Positions 46,760-55,651 of a DNA stretch of 64,000 bases are shown here, in pieces (the first letter of the stretch is position 1; the number at the start of each line of letters is the position of its first letter). The stretch is from Desulfopila sp. IMCC35008. Lineage in GTDB: Bacteria > Desulfobacterota > Desulfobulbia > Desulfobulbales > Desulfocapsaceae. The stretch is from the NCBI RefSeq assembly GCF_010646885.2, contig NZ_CP050700.1:2692501-2756500 (forward strand). The letters are read 5' to 3'. Below the pieces are notes generated by a model. The model worked only from the letters and a program-made list of their open reading frames with translations, was not told the DNA's origin and made no database searches. Made by a program: the position numbers and the translations under genes.

Positions 46760-46845
46760 AACTTGTCCACCCAAAATAATGTGTGAGAATAGGGCAACGT
46801 CAAACACTTTAGAAGGCCGTCAGCTCAAATAGGGGTGGACAAGTT
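46760..46845. repeat. 13-bp inverted repeat
   Basis: AACTTGTCCACCC (46760-46772) and GGGTGGACAAGTT (46833-46845) are perfect inverted copies flanking 60 bases. This is compatible with a small mobile element remnant (MITE-like), but no target duplication was seen. Confidence 0.35.
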
Positions 46846-47194
46846 CACTGCGGCGGAAAGTCATGAATAGAATTAAATCAGCACTCATATTTGTGGCAAG
46901 GCCGTTCCTGCTAAGTTTGTGCGTAGCTTTTGCCCAATGGCTGCGGCGTGCGAACATAAACCAAGAGGCAGGTAAAGCCATCCTGGGAGAATATCCAAGC
47001 GAGAATTACGGTCAGCAGTCTATGGGCAGATTGGTTTCCCACAACCTGTGGAAACTCGATCTGACTGCACCAAAATATGTGAACGTAAGAGAAATGTTTG
47101 AGTTTGCCCCTCGCTGAAAAGTCCTCATCCTAACGTATGGAGAATTGAACAAATTACAGCTTGGTTCAACATGATAGCCAGAAACAAACATGGC

Positions 47195-47211
47195 TGTACA
47201 AATATTAGACA
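47195..47211. promoter_or_regulatory. 17-bp UAS dyad
   Basis: TGTACAAATATTAGACA, 96 bases upstream of the sigma54-type element at 47308-47322; 14 of 17 positions agree with the copy at 27841. Confidence 0.65.
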
Positions 47212-47307
47212 GTTTTGGACAGTGTTTGAGTCTTTTCCTGGAGCGGAAGAAATGGATACAGGTAAAAAGTAAATACAAACAGTATTATAGCGTTGTTTTT
47301 TGTGCTC

Positions 47308-47322
47308 TGGCTCGATTTGTGC
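47308..47322 (+). promoter_or_regulatory. sigma54-type promoter of the degenerate kinase
   Basis: TGGCTCGATTTGTGC followed by A: GG-N10-GC with TGGC.C and TGCA. Confidence 0.65.
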
Positions 47323-47364
47323 AAGTCATACTCAAACACATGAGTGATACCCTGGAGATGATAT

Positions 47365-48405
47365 ATGACATATTTCAAAGGCACTATAGTTTTCGTACTT
47401 ATCCTTGCCATTTCATTCCTGCATATGCAAACCGTTCAATCGGAGTATGGGCTGCATATTTTGCACCGTGAGTTGTTTTTTATTCCAATTATCCTGGCTA
47501 GCTTTTGGTTTGGTTTACGGCCTGGTCTGGTCGTGGCTTTTGTTGTCTGTATTATATATGCTCCCCTTGTTCTGAATCATGAAGGGCAGCACACCCCATC
47601 AATGACCCCGATTATCATGGCACAGCTTGCTATGTATTTACTCGTTTCATTTCTTATTGGTTGGTTGAGAGACAGACAGCAAGGCCAGCATGAAAAACTC
47701 GTTGCAGGAGAGCGAGTAACAGCATTGGCAAGAGCCGCAGCCACACTCAGTTTTGAGATCAAGGATGTTGTAAACAGTCTGGATACGATTCATGTTCGGG
47801 CTTCAGGTCTAAAGGATGCTAGTGAAGAGGGAAATTTCAAACAGGAAATAAAAAGACTCCATCACCTTGTTGAAATACTCTCACGCTATATACCGGAAGA
47901 AGAGCAGCAGGCTCTCTCAACTGACCTCAATACTTTGCTTGAGGCCAGCTATAATCACTATAAGCAAAAGGCCAGAAAAGAAGGAATTGAATTGGTTTTG
48001 CAAATGGATCCTGTGGGTTGTCCAACGATGATAGTCAGTGATTCGCTGGAACGTACCATCCACAGTCTTGTTGATAATGCCCTTGAAGTTTCTGAACGTG
48101 GAAAGAAGGTATTCCTTCGTTCCCGAAGGGGGGGAGATACCTGTCAGCTGGAAGTAGCTGATGAAGGTAAAGGAGTTTCTGAAAAAGATCTGGACAAGTT
48201 GTTTACCCCTTTTTTTACAACCAAAAAACATGGGAGTGGCCTTGCGCTGGCTGCCGGTAGAAAAGTGTTACGAGATCATGGTGGAGATCTTGTTTATGCT
48301 TCTGGGTCACCTTCAGGCGCAATTTTCAAAATAATTGTACCACGAGAGAGTGAGCAGAATAACATTGACGAATTTGCGAGGATGAAGCAGTTGGGTTCAA
48401 CATAA
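47365..48405 (+). CDS. histidine-kinase-like protein lacking the phospho-acceptor His
   Basis: A 346-residue protein. The N-terminal 100 residues form three or four membrane helices like the KdpD/DUF4118 membrane part (ELFFIPIILASFWFGLRPGL). Where HisKA should read AGVAHEIRNPLNSL, it reads ATLSFEIKDVVNSL: the His is Phe130. The HATPase domain is complete (HSLVDNALEVS, VADEGKGVS, FTPFFTTKKHGSGLALAAG). It could therefore bind ATP and perhaps dephosphorylate a regulator or sequester it, but should not autophosphorylate at the usual site. A sigma54-type element with UAS lies upstream, so it is a candidate feedback component of the regulon. Confidence 0.85.
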   Translation: MTYFKGTIVFVLILAISFLHMQTVQSEYGLHILHRELFFIPIILASFWFGLRPGLVVAFVVCIIYAPLVLNHEGQHTPSMTPIIMAQLAMYLLVSFLIGWLRDRQQGQHEKLVAGERVTALARAAATLSFEIKDVVNSLDTIHVRASGLKDASEEGNFKQEIKRLHHLVEILSRYIPEEEQQALSTDLNTLLEASYNHYKQKARKEGIELVLQMDPVGCPTMIVSDSLERTIHSLVDNALEVSERGKKVFLRSRRGGDTCQLEVADEGKGVSEKDLDKLFTPFFTTKKHGSGLALAAGRKVLRDHGGDLVYASGSPSGAIFKIIVPRESEQNNIDEFARMKQLGST

Positions 48406-48607
48406 TAAAATCATAGTTACATATAGGATCGTTAGAATTATCAAAATAACAGTAAGGAGGCCAATTCCAGATGTTCCTCCTGCAACTAAAATTTTTATGC
48501 TGGCCCTATTACATACTTCATCACCGAAGACGACGTTACAATAACCTGATGTGGCATTCGCCCAATAGCATAAGCGATCGCAGGGCTAAGACTATTACTG
48601 TATGCAG

Positions 48608-49000
48608 CTAGTTCTTAGTCTTGAGAAAGTTGATAATGTCCCATACCTCTGTAGGTTCAAGATCATCTTTAAACGATGGCATTTCTCCTCTTCCTTCTTG
48701 AATTTTCCAGAAAAAATCTCCGCCAGAATGTGTAGCCAACCGTTTCCTTAAATCCGGAGCGTCTTTACTGAGAGCAATCTCTTTTGCTTTTTGTCCTGTG
48801 GCATTTTCACCGTGACAGGCTGCACAGTTGTCCAAATATAGTTCTTTGCCCCTATTAACCGATTCATTTCCATATGGAACTGGATTTTCTATTTTTCCGG
48901 CTTTTTGGGGGGCCATCCATTCATGGGCTCCAGTAAGTCCTGCAATGGCTACTGTGGCAATTATTCCCAATACTACCACCTGTATTTTGGGTGAGATCAT
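48608..49000 (-). CDS. membrane-anchored or secreted monoheme cytochrome c
   Basis: A 130-residue protein with an N-terminal hydrophobic segment (IQVVVLGIIATVAIAGLTGA) and one CXXCH heme motif (DNCAACHGENATG). The distal Met ligand is likely in GEMPSFKDDL. The helix following, TEVWDIINFLKTKN, is the usual C-terminal helix of small class I cytochromes c. It carries electrons in the periplasm. It stands alone; no partner oxidase or reductase is adjacent. Confidence 0.88.
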   Translation of the reverse strand: MISPKIQVVVLGIIATVAIAGLTGAHEWMAPQKAGKIENPVPYGNESVNRGKELYLDNCAACHGENATGQKAKEIALSKDAPDLRKRLATHSGGDFFWKIQEGRGEMPSFKDDLEPTEVWDIINFLKTKN

Positions 49001-49279
49001 AGCTCCCTCCGATATTGGTCACGGAATATTTGTAATATGTTGGTTAAGCTTCATATAGAAAAAGTATAAACACTTATCACCATAACGAGTACAGCATTAA
49101 ACATGTCACTGTTAGCTGTCAACTTGCCACCTAAATACCCCTATAGCAAACTCTGCACCCAGCCTTAATCTTATACTGTACAGATTATTTTTTCACAGTC
49201 CAGGAAGACAGGGCTGAAATACCCATTGGAGATCTTCTATGCAGCCTGCCCAAAGAGCATCAGTTAAGTTTTCTGTGAA

Positions 49280-49831
49280 GTGGAACAGGTTCGTACGTTT
49301 TATTCCCGCATCCTTAAACCTGGTGCAGCCATTCTCGACCTGATGAGTAGCCATGACTCCCATCTCCCTCCGGATTTTGTGGATAGTGAAATAACCGGTC
49401 TGGGACTGAATAAAACAGAGCTTGCAGCTAATGCAATGCTAACTGACCATGTGGTTCATGATCTTAATTCATCCCCCCTGTTGCCGTTTGATGATAATTG
49501 TTTCGATGCAGTTATCTGCACCGTGTCCATCGAGTACCTCACTCAACCATACGAAATCATGATCCAGGTCGCGCGAGTGTTGAGGCCAGGTGGGCTTTGC
49601 GCTATAGCAGTCTCAAACCGTTGGTTTCCAGGAAAGCAGATACAACCCTGGAGTCATCTTCACCCATTTGAACGACAAGGTATGGTACTTGGTTTCTTAA
49701 TACGAAGTGGGTTATTTAAAAACCTGCAAACCGAATCAATCAGGGGTCTCTCCAGACCCATTGATGATAAGCACTATCGAACGACACAACTGTCTGATCC
49801 CCTCTTTTTCATATGGGGCATGACTAAATAG
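49280..49831 (+). CDS. class I SAM-dependent methyltransferase, 5' end truncated or altered
   Basis: A 183-residue Methyltransf_11-type protein starting at GTG. The SAM-binding part begins at PGAAILDLMSSHDSHLP, followed by GLGLNKTELAAN, DNCFDAVICTVSIEYL and VLRPGGLCAIAVSNRWFP. The family usually has about 30 more residues before PGAAILDLMS; here an in-frame TAA lies 13 bases before the GTG and no ribosome binding site is seen. It may be a gene with a damaged start. Small-molecule methyltransferase; substrate unknown. Confidence 0.65.
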   Translation: MEQVRTFYSRILKPGAAILDLMSSHDSHLPPDFVDSEITGLGLNKTELAANAMLTDHVVHDLNSSPLLPFDDNCFDAVICTVSIEYLTQPYEIMIQVARVLRPGGLCAIAVSNRWFPGKQIQPWSHLHPFERQGMVLGFLIRSGLFKNLQTESIRGLSRPIDDKHYRTTQLSDPLFFIWGMTK

Positions 49832-49997
49832 TCATCGATCCTGAAACACACCATTCTGGGCAAAATCGAGGCGACTGTCATTTTTACCGCAAGCAAATAA
49901 TATGATATTATAAGGATAAAATGAAAGTCGCAACACTGAGATGGGAAGGAAGGGTGGATGTAGTGTGGGAACTGAATTGACAGTGAGGAGAACAACC

Positions 49998-50546
49998 ATG
50001 ACAGACCAAAATCTTACGGGTACACAAGTTACAAAAATGTTTGCGGAACACTTTATTCTGGCAGAAGATGAGTCTCGTATTCAGATTCAGTCATTCTGGG
50101 AAAAACAGACTTCCTTGCTGGTATTTGTGAGACATTTCGGGTGAATATTCTGTCGTCAGCAGGTCGCTGAACTGGCAGAAAATGAGCATGCTTTCAGGGA
50201 GCGAGGTTTTCGATTGGTGGTTATCGGTAATGGTGGCACACAACACTTCAGGAAGCTGAGGGAAAAGACGGGATACACCGGGGAACTTTACACTGATCCG
50301 GAACGTAAAGCCTACAAACTTCTTGATTTCGACTCCGGTATCACGAAAGTGATAGGTTTGAAATCTCTCACAGATGCGACGAAACTCTTATTTTCCGGTA
50401 CACTACCGGGTTCATTGCAAGGAGATGCGATGCAGTTAGGCGGGGCCGTAACCATCAACACTAAAGGACTAATACTCTATCATTTTAAAGAGAAGATTGC
50501 CGGTGACCATCCACCACTTTCCCAGCTCCTGGATACTGTGCACTGA
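49998..50546 (+). CDS. peroxiredoxin-like selenoprotein with Sec (UGA at codon 49)
   Basis: A 182-residue AhpC/TSA_2-like protein if the in-frame TGA at 50142-50144 is read as selenocysteine. The context is LLVFVRHFG-TGA-IFCRQQVAEL, where homologues have RHFGCxFCR, so the site is a U-x-x-C redox motif (Sec49, Cys52). The frame continues without further stops to the end, through GNGGTQHFRKLRE and LYTDPERKAYKLL. GAGGAG precedes the ATG at 49998. A strong SECIS-like hairpin lies directly after the TGA. It would reduce peroxides or disulfides; partner unknown. SelA, SelB and tRNA-Sec are not in the window. Confidence 0.85.
50142..50180 (+). promoter_or_regulatory. UGA codon with bacterial SECIS hairpin
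   Basis: After TGA (50142-50144): TTCTGTC (50148-50154) pairs with GGCAGAA (50174-50180), with one G-T pair. Above it TCAGC (50156-50160) pairs with GCTGA (50166-50170), and the apical loop is AGGTC. The apical part, GCAGGTCGC, closely resembles the SelB-binding GCAGGTCTGC of E. coli fdhF. Confidence 0.85.
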
Positions 50547-50584
50547 ATTTCACAGAGATATATACGTTTTACCTCTGTGAAATT
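50546..50584 (+). terminator. hairpin after the selenoprotein gene
   Basis: AATTTCACAGAG and CTCTGTGAAATT pair perfectly over 12 bp, beginning at the stop codon. The T-run is weak. Confidence 0.5.
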
Positions 50585-50911
50585 TGACCCAGGCGACACT
50601 GGTATTGTATGATGACTGCATGGGCCTAAAAGATTGTTTCCAAAAATAAAAACGCGGTTTGTTCCAAGAAGGTGTAGTGGTAATTTTCAACGTACCGAAG
50701 AGGGTGTTCGAAATCTATGCATACTGAAACAGGCAAATAGATAAAAACTGACATTATGTACAGGACTATCCAGCACCATTGTCTTTTATTGTTTCACCAT
50801 TGCAGAAAAGGGTATACCTCTTTCAAGCAAACCTCAACAAACCATCCAGGCATTGCTGACGAATTAGAATCCTTACGTGTAAACAGGATACATCAAAGGA
50901 AGACTTACCTG
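50547..50911. other. intergenic
   Basis: Hairpin terminator at its left end. The open frame from 50756 to 50911 is not protein-like and I take it as non-coding upstream sequence of the adaptor gene. Confidence 0.4.
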
Positions 50912-51943
50912 TTGCGATCAGGGGGCCTGGCCTTCTCTATATTTTTCTCCGTTGTTATTCTCTCTTGCTCCGCATTCGCGACCGACACGGGACAAGTAAC
51001 TTTACGTCCTTACAATAGAAGTGTCACATTGACCGGCTATACCCAGCCATTCAAACAGATAACAGTATCAAGCGAAATTACCGGTAAATGCATATCTATG
51101 CTTGCCGATACAGGTGATAGAATACAAGATAATCGGCTTGTAGCCCGAATTGACTCAACGTTTATCGAACTCGACCTGACGGCAAACCTGCTGGCAAGAG
51201 AAGAAGCTGAACGCCAGCTCATCGAGGAAGAGAAAACGCTCGCCAGGTATATGAGCCTCATTGCTCAAAAGTCAACACCACAAGCTCGCCTTGATGAAGT
51301 TCGCCTTGCTGCGGATCTTCATAGAATCGCCCAGAAAAAGCTTGATAACGAAAAGGAAAGACTGGAAGAGAAACTTAACCGTCACACAATAACGGCTCCG
51401 CCGGGTTGGGTTGTGATAGAGAAATTTATCGATGCTGGAGAGCTGGTTCAGTCGGGCCAGCCTATTGCCCGGCTTGGTGACTTCGGCAGACTTCTCATAC
51501 CTCTCTCGGTAACCTTTCGAGAACTGCAGTCGCTCTTACGCGCCACTGAACTCAAACTTTATCTCCCGGATATTGAGAAGTATGTTCCGGGTATAATATA
51601 CACTAGCTCCCCGGTATTCGATCCGAAGACAAGAAAGATTGAGGTGAAAATTCAGGTTGATGCCTCACATTCTGATCTGGCAGGTCATCAACTTAGAGGT
51701 GGCATGCGGGCAGAACTGGTAATAGAGAGTCAGACTGTCACACAAACGTTCCTCGTACCGGCAAGTGCCCTTCTCCGCCGCTATGATACACACTGGTTAG
51801 AAAAATCGACAGGCGATCTCATCCCGGTAATAGTGCTCGGTATCACAGAAGATGGCAACTCAACGATTATTTCCGGTAAACAGCTTGAAGAGGGCCAGCG
51901 TTATCGTAACTCACCCGCCCCGACAACGCCCTCTGGGGAATAG
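50912..51943 (+). CDS. RND efflux periplasmic adaptor (HlyD/AcrA family)
   Basis: About 343 residues. I chose the TTG at 50912, because AAAGGAAG lies upstream and a signal sequence follows directly (RSGGLAFSIFFSVVILSCSAFA); the frame is open back to an ATG at 50756. A barrel-sandwich domain (VTLTGYTQPFKQITVSSEI), a coiled-coil hairpin (EEAERQLIEEEKTLARYMS ... LDNEKERLEEKLNRH) and the beta-barrel/MP region (GGMRAELVIESQTVTQTFLV) follow. The hairpin is short. The stop codon is immediately followed by the RND gene. Confidence 0.85.
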   Translation: MRSGGLAFSIFFSVVILSCSAFATDTGQVTLRPYNRSVTLTGYTQPFKQITVSSEITGKCISMLADTGDRIQDNRLVARIDSTFIELDLTANLLAREEAERQLIEEEKTLARYMSLIAQKSTPQARLDEVRLAADLHRIAQKKLDNEKERLEEKLNRHTITAPPGWVVIEKFIDAGELVQSGQPIARLGDFGRLLIPLSVTFRELQSLLRATELKLYLPDIEKYVPGIIYTSSPVFDPKTRKIEVKIQVDASHSDLAGHQLRGGMRAELVIESQTVTQTFLVPASALLRRYDTHWLEKSTGDLIPVIVLGITEDGNSTIISGKQLEEGQRYRNSPAPTTPSGE

Positions 51944-54900
51944 ATGCAGAAGCCGATAGAGAGGTTCATATCATTTACCCTCTATCAACGAGTTGCGTTT
52001 AATTTACTCTTCGTTATCCTGATTCTGGTTGGCACTTTCACCCTCTTCCATCTGCCTGTTGAACGGTACCCGAATATCGAATTCGGCAAGATGTACATTA
52101 ACACCTATTTGCCGGGCGCCTCCCCTGAGGATGTCGAAACACTGGTAACCAAGGAAATTGAGAAAGCAATAGATGAGGTGGAAGAGCTCGATTTCGTTCG
52201 ATCTGTAAGCTATCGAGAACGATCGAATATTGTGATCAAGTTCAACGATAACAGTAATTATAGAGAACGTTTCAACGAAGTCCGGTTACAGGTTCTCTCC
52301 ATTTTGGACAGACTGCCGAATCTCCCCGAACCACCTGTTTTCAATTTTCTTGACGTAAATGACTGGTTTCCAACAATCAGCGTCAACATTTCCGGAGATG
52401 TGTCCAACAGGAGTCTCACGCTTGTTGCCGAGGAACTGAGAATCCCGTTACGCCAGATAGAGGGAGTTAAGGAAGTCAGGCTGACCGGAGACTTCGCCAG
52501 GGAATACCATTTACTCATTTCACCTGAGAAAATGAGGAGTCATGGCGCTACTATAGGCCAGGTTATCGATGCTCTTCAGGCAACCAACATCTCAATCCCG
52601 GCCGGGCATACAGAGACGCCTTATGGAGAGTTCGTGGTAAAGGTCGACGAGCAATTTCGCGACCAGGCCACCATTAATGATACCGTTATACGTGCGAACA
52701 ATGACGGATCCTATTTGCTGCTTGGTGAACTACTTGAGGCCGGTTATTTCAGCTACAGGTCCCCTTCAATTATGGCATCAGTCAACGGGTCCGACTGCGT
52801 AACACTGCAAGTCCTGAAAAGCTCGACGGGTAATGCACTTGCCATAGCCCGCGATGTTCGCAACCTTATCGGGGAGCTCACCCCCTCCTATGAGGGACAG
52901 GGCTTTATATTGACAGTAACACAGGATTCCAGCAGGAAAATTCACGACTCAATACGGGTGCTCGGCGTCAATCTCTTGCTTGGCACGATTCTGGTCTGCC
53001 TCATTATCTGGAAATTCATGGGATTGCGCAATGCATGCCTAACCACCATCGGTATCCCCTTTGCGTTTCTGGTGACCATCATATTCATGTATCTCTCCGG
53101 CAACTCGATTAATGAAGTCTCGTTATTCGCCTTTGTCCTGGTCTCCGGAATTATTGTTGATGATGCCATTGTTGTCGTCGAAAATATATATAGACACGTT
53201 CAATCCGGAGTTTCTGTCAGAAATGCCATCATTACCGGAACCTCTGAAGTGTTCCTGCCGGTTGTTTCAGCGACGCTGACCACAGCCGTTGCCTTTTTAC
53301 CCATGCTCATCATGACCGGCATGGTTGGGGATTTTTTTGCCATCCTGCCTAAAACTATTACCTTTGCCCTGGCTGCCTCACTCCTTGAATGTTTATTGAT
53401 CCTCCCCATCCATTACCTGGAATTCGGGCCTGGAATAACTGTTTCAGTCACAGACCCGGATCATGAGGCAAAGGAAGGCCCGATAATGCGTATCGTTCGA
53501 AGATCGGTCATGCCCCTGATCGAATTGACCATGCGCCTGAAGTACACAACATTGACTCTCTTGATGCTGGGCTTGGGAGGAGCACTGTTTATCTTCCTGA
53601 GTTCACTGCTTGGGTATACCAACCTCATGAGGATTCAGTTCTTCCCTGATAATTACGCCCTTTTCTATGTTGAGCTTACCGGACCGTCAGGAACCCCTCT
53701 TAAAACCACCAATAAGCTGGTAGAACAGGTTGCCAGGGAGATTATGGAAGAAGGACCTTCGGTTCATGAGTCGGCCCTTGGATTTGCAGGTTTTTACATA
53801 AACGAGGATTTTTCCCCGCAATACGGCAATCATCTCGGTCACGTTGCTGTCACCCTCCCGGATTCAAACAGAAGGAAGTTTACCGACTATCCGACCAATG
53901 ATGTCATCGCTCACCTTGATTATGTAAGGAAAAAGCTAACTCCGCTTATCCCGGAACACACCAAAATTTCTATTCGCCCGGAAAAGGACGGCCCCCCTTC
54001 CGGATCAGACATTACCATTCGGGTCCTTGGCACCGATGAGGACAATATTAAAGCCCTGGCAACACTAATTGAAGACTTCCTCAAGAAGGATCAGACACTT
54101 CATCCGTGGCTACAGGAATTGCAAAACGACCTCGGGACCAGCAGTCGGATACTCAGGGTAAAGATTGATAAGGAGAAGGCAGCAGAATACGGCCTGCTGG
54201 TTGAGGATGTTGCTCGTCTCGCGGCTACTGCCTTCGATGGTGCATATGTTGGCAAAATGCACCTGGCAGACGAATCAATTGATATCAAGCTCAAATCTGA
54301 TCTGCCGGAGAACAGCCAGCTGGTAGATGCGCTGGAGGTTCCAATTATCGACAGGGCCGAATCGACAATCAGACTCAGTGATATCTGTTACCCGTCATTT
54401 TCTCTGGAACCAGGATACCTGAATCGCTTTCAGAATCAGAGGACAATTACCCTGACGGCAAACATCAGCGCCGGTGCACCCATCTCTACAGCTATGGTGA
54501 TCAAAAAGACCCGCGCATATTATAAGGAAATAAAAGATCGATTTCCAGGTACTGTAATGAGTTTTGCAGGTGAGCATGAATCAACCCAGGAGTCATTCAG
54601 ATCCCTGATGTTTGCTTTTGTGATAGCCCTTTTGCTCATTTACCTCATTCTGGCAACTCAGTTCAGATCATATCTCCAGCCGATTATCATTATATCAGCA
54701 GTAGTCTTTGCAATTATAGGTGTGATATATGGCACATTTGCTAGCCGTACGCTCTTTACCATTAACAGTTTTGTCGCGGTGGTCGGTGTGACAGGAGTCG
54801 TCGTAAACGATTCGCTCGTTCTGGTCGCCTTTCTCAACCAATGTTACCAGCAGGAACAATCACGTCGCAGGGCGATACAGGAGGCAACAGCTATCAGGCT

Positions 54901-55120
54901 ACGGCCAATTCTGCTGACCACTGTTACGACAACCCTTGGACTGCTCCCTATGGCGCTCGGCATACCGGAATACTCAACAATCTGGGGCAGCATGGCCATG
55001 ACCTTTGTCACAGGGCTCTGTACGGCAACGCTCCTAACGATTATTATCGTTCCGGTCCTCTGGTACATCCTGGTCGGCAGAAACTCCTTACATACAGACA
55101 CATTGATACACAGGGAGTAA
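51944..55120 (+). CDS. RND family efflux transporter, HAE1-like
   Basis: A 1058-residue inner-membrane pump of twelve helices with the N-terminus RFISFTLYQRVAFNLLFVIL and the typical PVERYPNIEFGKMYIN motif. Conserved charged residues of the proton relay are present in helix 4 (SGIIVDDAIVVVEN). The periplasmic head includes PGASPEDVETLVTKEIE. It begins on the base after the adaptor stop codon. HAE1-type pumps export drugs or lipids; unlike the cus pump it has no metal motif. No outer-membrane channel gene is adjacent, so it must share a TolC elsewhere. Confidence 0.92.
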   Translation: MQKPIERFISFTLYQRVAFNLLFVILILVGTFTLFHLPVERYPNIEFGKMYINTYLPGASPEDVETLVTKEIEKAIDEVEELDFVRSVSYRERSNIVIKFNDNSNYRERFNEVRLQVLSILDRLPNLPEPPVFNFLDVNDWFPTISVNISGDVSNRSLTLVAEELRIPLRQIEGVKEVRLTGDFAREYHLLISPEKMRSHGATIGQVIDALQATNISIPAGHTETPYGEFVVKVDEQFRDQATINDTVIRANNDGSYLLLGELLEAGYFSYRSPSIMASVNGSDCVTLQVLKSSTGNALAIARDVRNLIGELTPSYEGQGFILTVTQDSSRKIHDSIRVLGVNLLLGTILVCLIIWKFMGLRNACLTTIGIPFAFLVTIIFMYLSGNSINEVSLFAFVLVSGIIVDDAIVVVENIYRHVQSGVSVRNAIITGTSEVFLPVVSATLTTAVAFLPMLIMTGMVGDFFAILPKTITFALAASLLECLLILPIHYLEFGPGITVSVTDPDHEAKEGPIMRIVRRSVMPLIELTMRLKYTTLTLLMLGLGGALFIFLSSLLGYTNLMRIQFFPDNYALFYVELTGPSGTPLKTTNKLVEQVAREIMEEGPSVHESALGFAGFYINEDFSPQYGNHLGHVAVTLPDSNRRKFTDYPTNDVIAHLDYVRKKLTPLIPEHTKISIRPEKDGPPSGSDITIRVLGTDEDNIKALATLIEDFLKKDQTLHPWLQELQNDLGTSSRILRVKIDKEKAAEYGLLVEDVARLAATAFDGAYVGKMHLADESIDIKLKSDLPENSQLVDALEVPIIDRAESTIRLSDICYPSFSLEPGYLNRFQNQRTITLTANISAGAPISTAMVIKKTRAYYKEIKDRFPGTVMSFAGEHESTQESFRSLMFAFVIALLLIYLILATQFRSYLQPIIIISAVVFAIIGVIYGTFASRTLFTINSFVAVVGVTGVVVNDSLVLVAFLNQCYQQEQSRRRAIQEATAIRLRPILLTTVTTTLGLLPMALGIPEYSTIWGSMAMTFVTGLCTATLLTIIIVPVLWYILVGRNSLHTDTLIHRE

Positions 55121-55411
55121 TTATGGTTAACATACGTATTGATAGACCCCCGCCTGTAGTGTCTTTCACTATATTTATCTTTAGAAATCAAAATTTGATC
55201 TGACAGTTTATAGCCTCAAATCGTAGTCTCATATGACAATTCTATTGTAACTTATCTTTGGAAGCTCTTCTTTGCAGTTGCTCCATCTCTGATTAGTTTC
55301 AATGAATTAGTCTGGTCTATCTGCCAGGAAGAAGGTAAACCTTACCAATAGCCTGAAATCTTCTCATTGGCACGACTAATCTTCAACTTGAAACTGGTTA
55401 ATCCTATACGA

Positions 55412-55651
55412 TTACAAGTTTCCGGTTTCAATTGGCCCAACTTTTTTAAGCCAGGAGCCATCTTGTTGCAAGTATATTGTGGGATCTTCAGCAGGGACCA
55501 ACTCCTCTCCGTCCTGATCACCGATTGTATAAATCTTTCTATGGTTGACCACTACGCCATTTACGTCGATAAAGCTCTCCTGACTGACTGTAACAGATCG
55601 AGAAAGTCTGTTCTTATCGACAACTTCAAATCTTCCTAGTACTTGTTTCAT
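55412..55651 (-). CDS. small protein of unknown function, paralogue of the one at 3211-3483
   Basis: A 79-residue soluble protein aligning without gaps to residues 1-79 of the 3211 gene product, about 60% identical. Identical motifs are SQES.IDVNGVVV.H.K, GEEL.P..DP.I.L.QDGS and LKK.GP. The ribosome binding site is weak (ATAC rather than a clear purine run), but the conservation supports the frame. The gene is alone, between an RND operon and a 970-base region with no gene. Function unknown. Confidence 0.65.
   Translation of the reverse strand: MKQVLGRFEVVDKNRLSRSVTVSQESFIDVNGVVVNHRKIYTIGDQDGEELVPAEDPTIYLQQDGSWLKKVGPIETGNL

Larger units (their letters stand above)
46273..47364. other. regulatory intergenic region with two divergent sigma54 promoters
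   Basis: Over 1 kb. The left part serves the TPR lipoprotein operon, the right part the degenerate kinase. A frame at 46863-47117 could encode 84 residues (RIKSALIFVARPFLLSLCVAF at the start) but has a poor ribosome binding site; I do not call it. A 13-bp inverted repeat lies at 46760-46845. Confidence 0.5.

Noticed and set aside
46863..47117. 84-residue open frame starting RIKSALIFVARPFLLSLCVAF
   Set aside because: Hydrophobic start might be a signal peptide, but the ribosome binding site is poor and nothing is recognisable; left as uncalled.
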